Source: Alphaproteobacteria bacterium (GTDB taxonomy: Bacteria; Pseudomonadota; Alphaproteobacteria; Micavibrionales; Micavibrionaceae). Taken from it: a stretch of 15,282 nt of DNA. Of this stretch, positions 14,930 to 15,282 are shown piece after piece (the stretch's first letter is position 1; each line of letters starts with the position of its first letter). Both the position numbers and the translations under genes were made by a program. The DNA lies in the NCBI GenBank assembly GCA_023301785.1, contig JALZUF010000178.1, positions 1-15,282 on the forward strand. Direction: 5' to 3'. The notes under the pieces were generated by a model. It was given only the letters and a program-made list of their open reading frames with translations. It was not told where the DNA came from and ran no database searches.

Positions 14930-15282
14930 ATGGCATCAGGATCAAAAAAAGTTATTTATGCGGCGTTGGTTGGAAATGGACTTATTTCTATTACAAAATT
15001 TGTTGCGGCTACGATGACGGGAAGTTCGGCGATGATGTCCGAAGGAATACACTCGTTGGTGGATACAGGTAATCAAGTTTTGCTTTTGTATGGATTAAAG
15101 CGCGGCGCAAAGCCAGCGGATGATCAGTTTCCTTTTGGTCACGGTAAAGAAATTTATTTTTGGAGCTTTATCGTTGCGATTTTAATTTTTGCAATCGGAG
15201 CGGGGATATCAATTTATGAAGGTATTCATCACATTATTCACCCTGTAGAAATTTCTGATCCAACGATCAACTATATCGTGCT
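14930..15282 (+). CDS. Cation diffusion facilitator transporter, 3' end cut by the window edge
   Basis: N-terminal 117 residues of a CDF-family antiporter that exports divalent metals (Zn, Fe, Mn, Co or Cd) from the cytoplasm. The reading frame starts MASGSKKVIYAALVGNGLIS and shows helix 1, helix 2 with the metal-site motif EGIHSLVDTGNQ (HxxxD), the conserved loop PFGHGKEIYFW, and helix 3 FIVAILIFAIGAGISIYEGI. Full CDF proteins are about 300 residues, so well over half is outside the window. The metal cannot be assigned without the other site residues in helix 5. The ATG is three bases after the cysQ stop, with GAGG at 14915-14918 upstream, so it is very probably the last visible gene of the cys operon. 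Confidence 0.92.
   Translation, partial: MASGSKKVIYAALVGNGLISITKFVAATMTGSSAMMSEGIHSLVDTGNQVLLLYGLKRGAKPADDQFPFGHGKEIYFWSFIVAILIFAIGAGISIYEGIHHIIHPVEISDPTINYIV

Overview
The window is a densely packed chromosomal segment of a Gram-negative bacterium, most likely an alphaproteobacterium. By eye it is moderately AT-rich. Support for that assignment is the protein set: a 4-aminobutyrate-free, housekeeping mix of TyrRS, AnmK, a Sua5-type TsaC, a large ~585-aa acyl-CoA dehydrogenase, a SapC-family protein, UDP-glucose dehydrogenase and a CysD/CysNC/CysQ set. Genus cannot be named from this sequence alone. No rRNA, tRNA, CRISPR array, insertion sequence, integrase or phage gene is visible, and no gene-free stretch exceeds about 200 bases.

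Left part (1-5324). tyrS runs leftwards off the window edge and is divergent from anmK. anmK converges on, and overlaps by 58 bp, an EamA/DMT-type membrane transporter. That transporter is divergent from a Sua5-type tsaC, whose stop codon directly abuts the stop of a convergent, signal-less SLT-domain lytic transglycosylase. A sigma-54-like -24/-12 element lies upstream of the transglycosylase.

Middle part (5325-9452). A large acyl-CoA dehydrogenase with a good promoter and RBS ends 4 bp into a convergent gene for a small secreted protein with eight cysteines arranged as two copies of one motif. That small gene has an extended -10 box placed so that the mRNA would start at the AUG. Upstream of it, on the same minus strand, are a Rho-independent terminator, a helix-turn-helix/coiled-coil protein of unknown function whose promoter sits inside a long inverted repeat, and a SapC-family protein.

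Right part (9453-15282). ugd (UDP-glucuronate supply) is followed by a tight plus-strand operon: cysD, a GNAT-family acetyltransferase, cysNC (ATP sulfurylase GTPase fused to APS kinase), cysQ, and a cation diffusion facilitator cut by the right edge. Gaps are 2, -4, 6 and 3 bp. CysD and CysNC turn sulfate into PAPS and CysQ removes the by-product PAP. No sulfite-forming reductase is present in the window, so PAPS could serve either sulfate assimilation or sulfation of surface glycans; the neighbouring ugd fits the latter but does not prove it. The most unusual pieces are the GNAT gene wedged between the two ATP-sulfurylase subunits, the EF-Tu-like G1 motif in CysNC, the duplicated cysteine protein with its leaderless-type start, and the HTH/coiled-coil gene with its palindromic control region.
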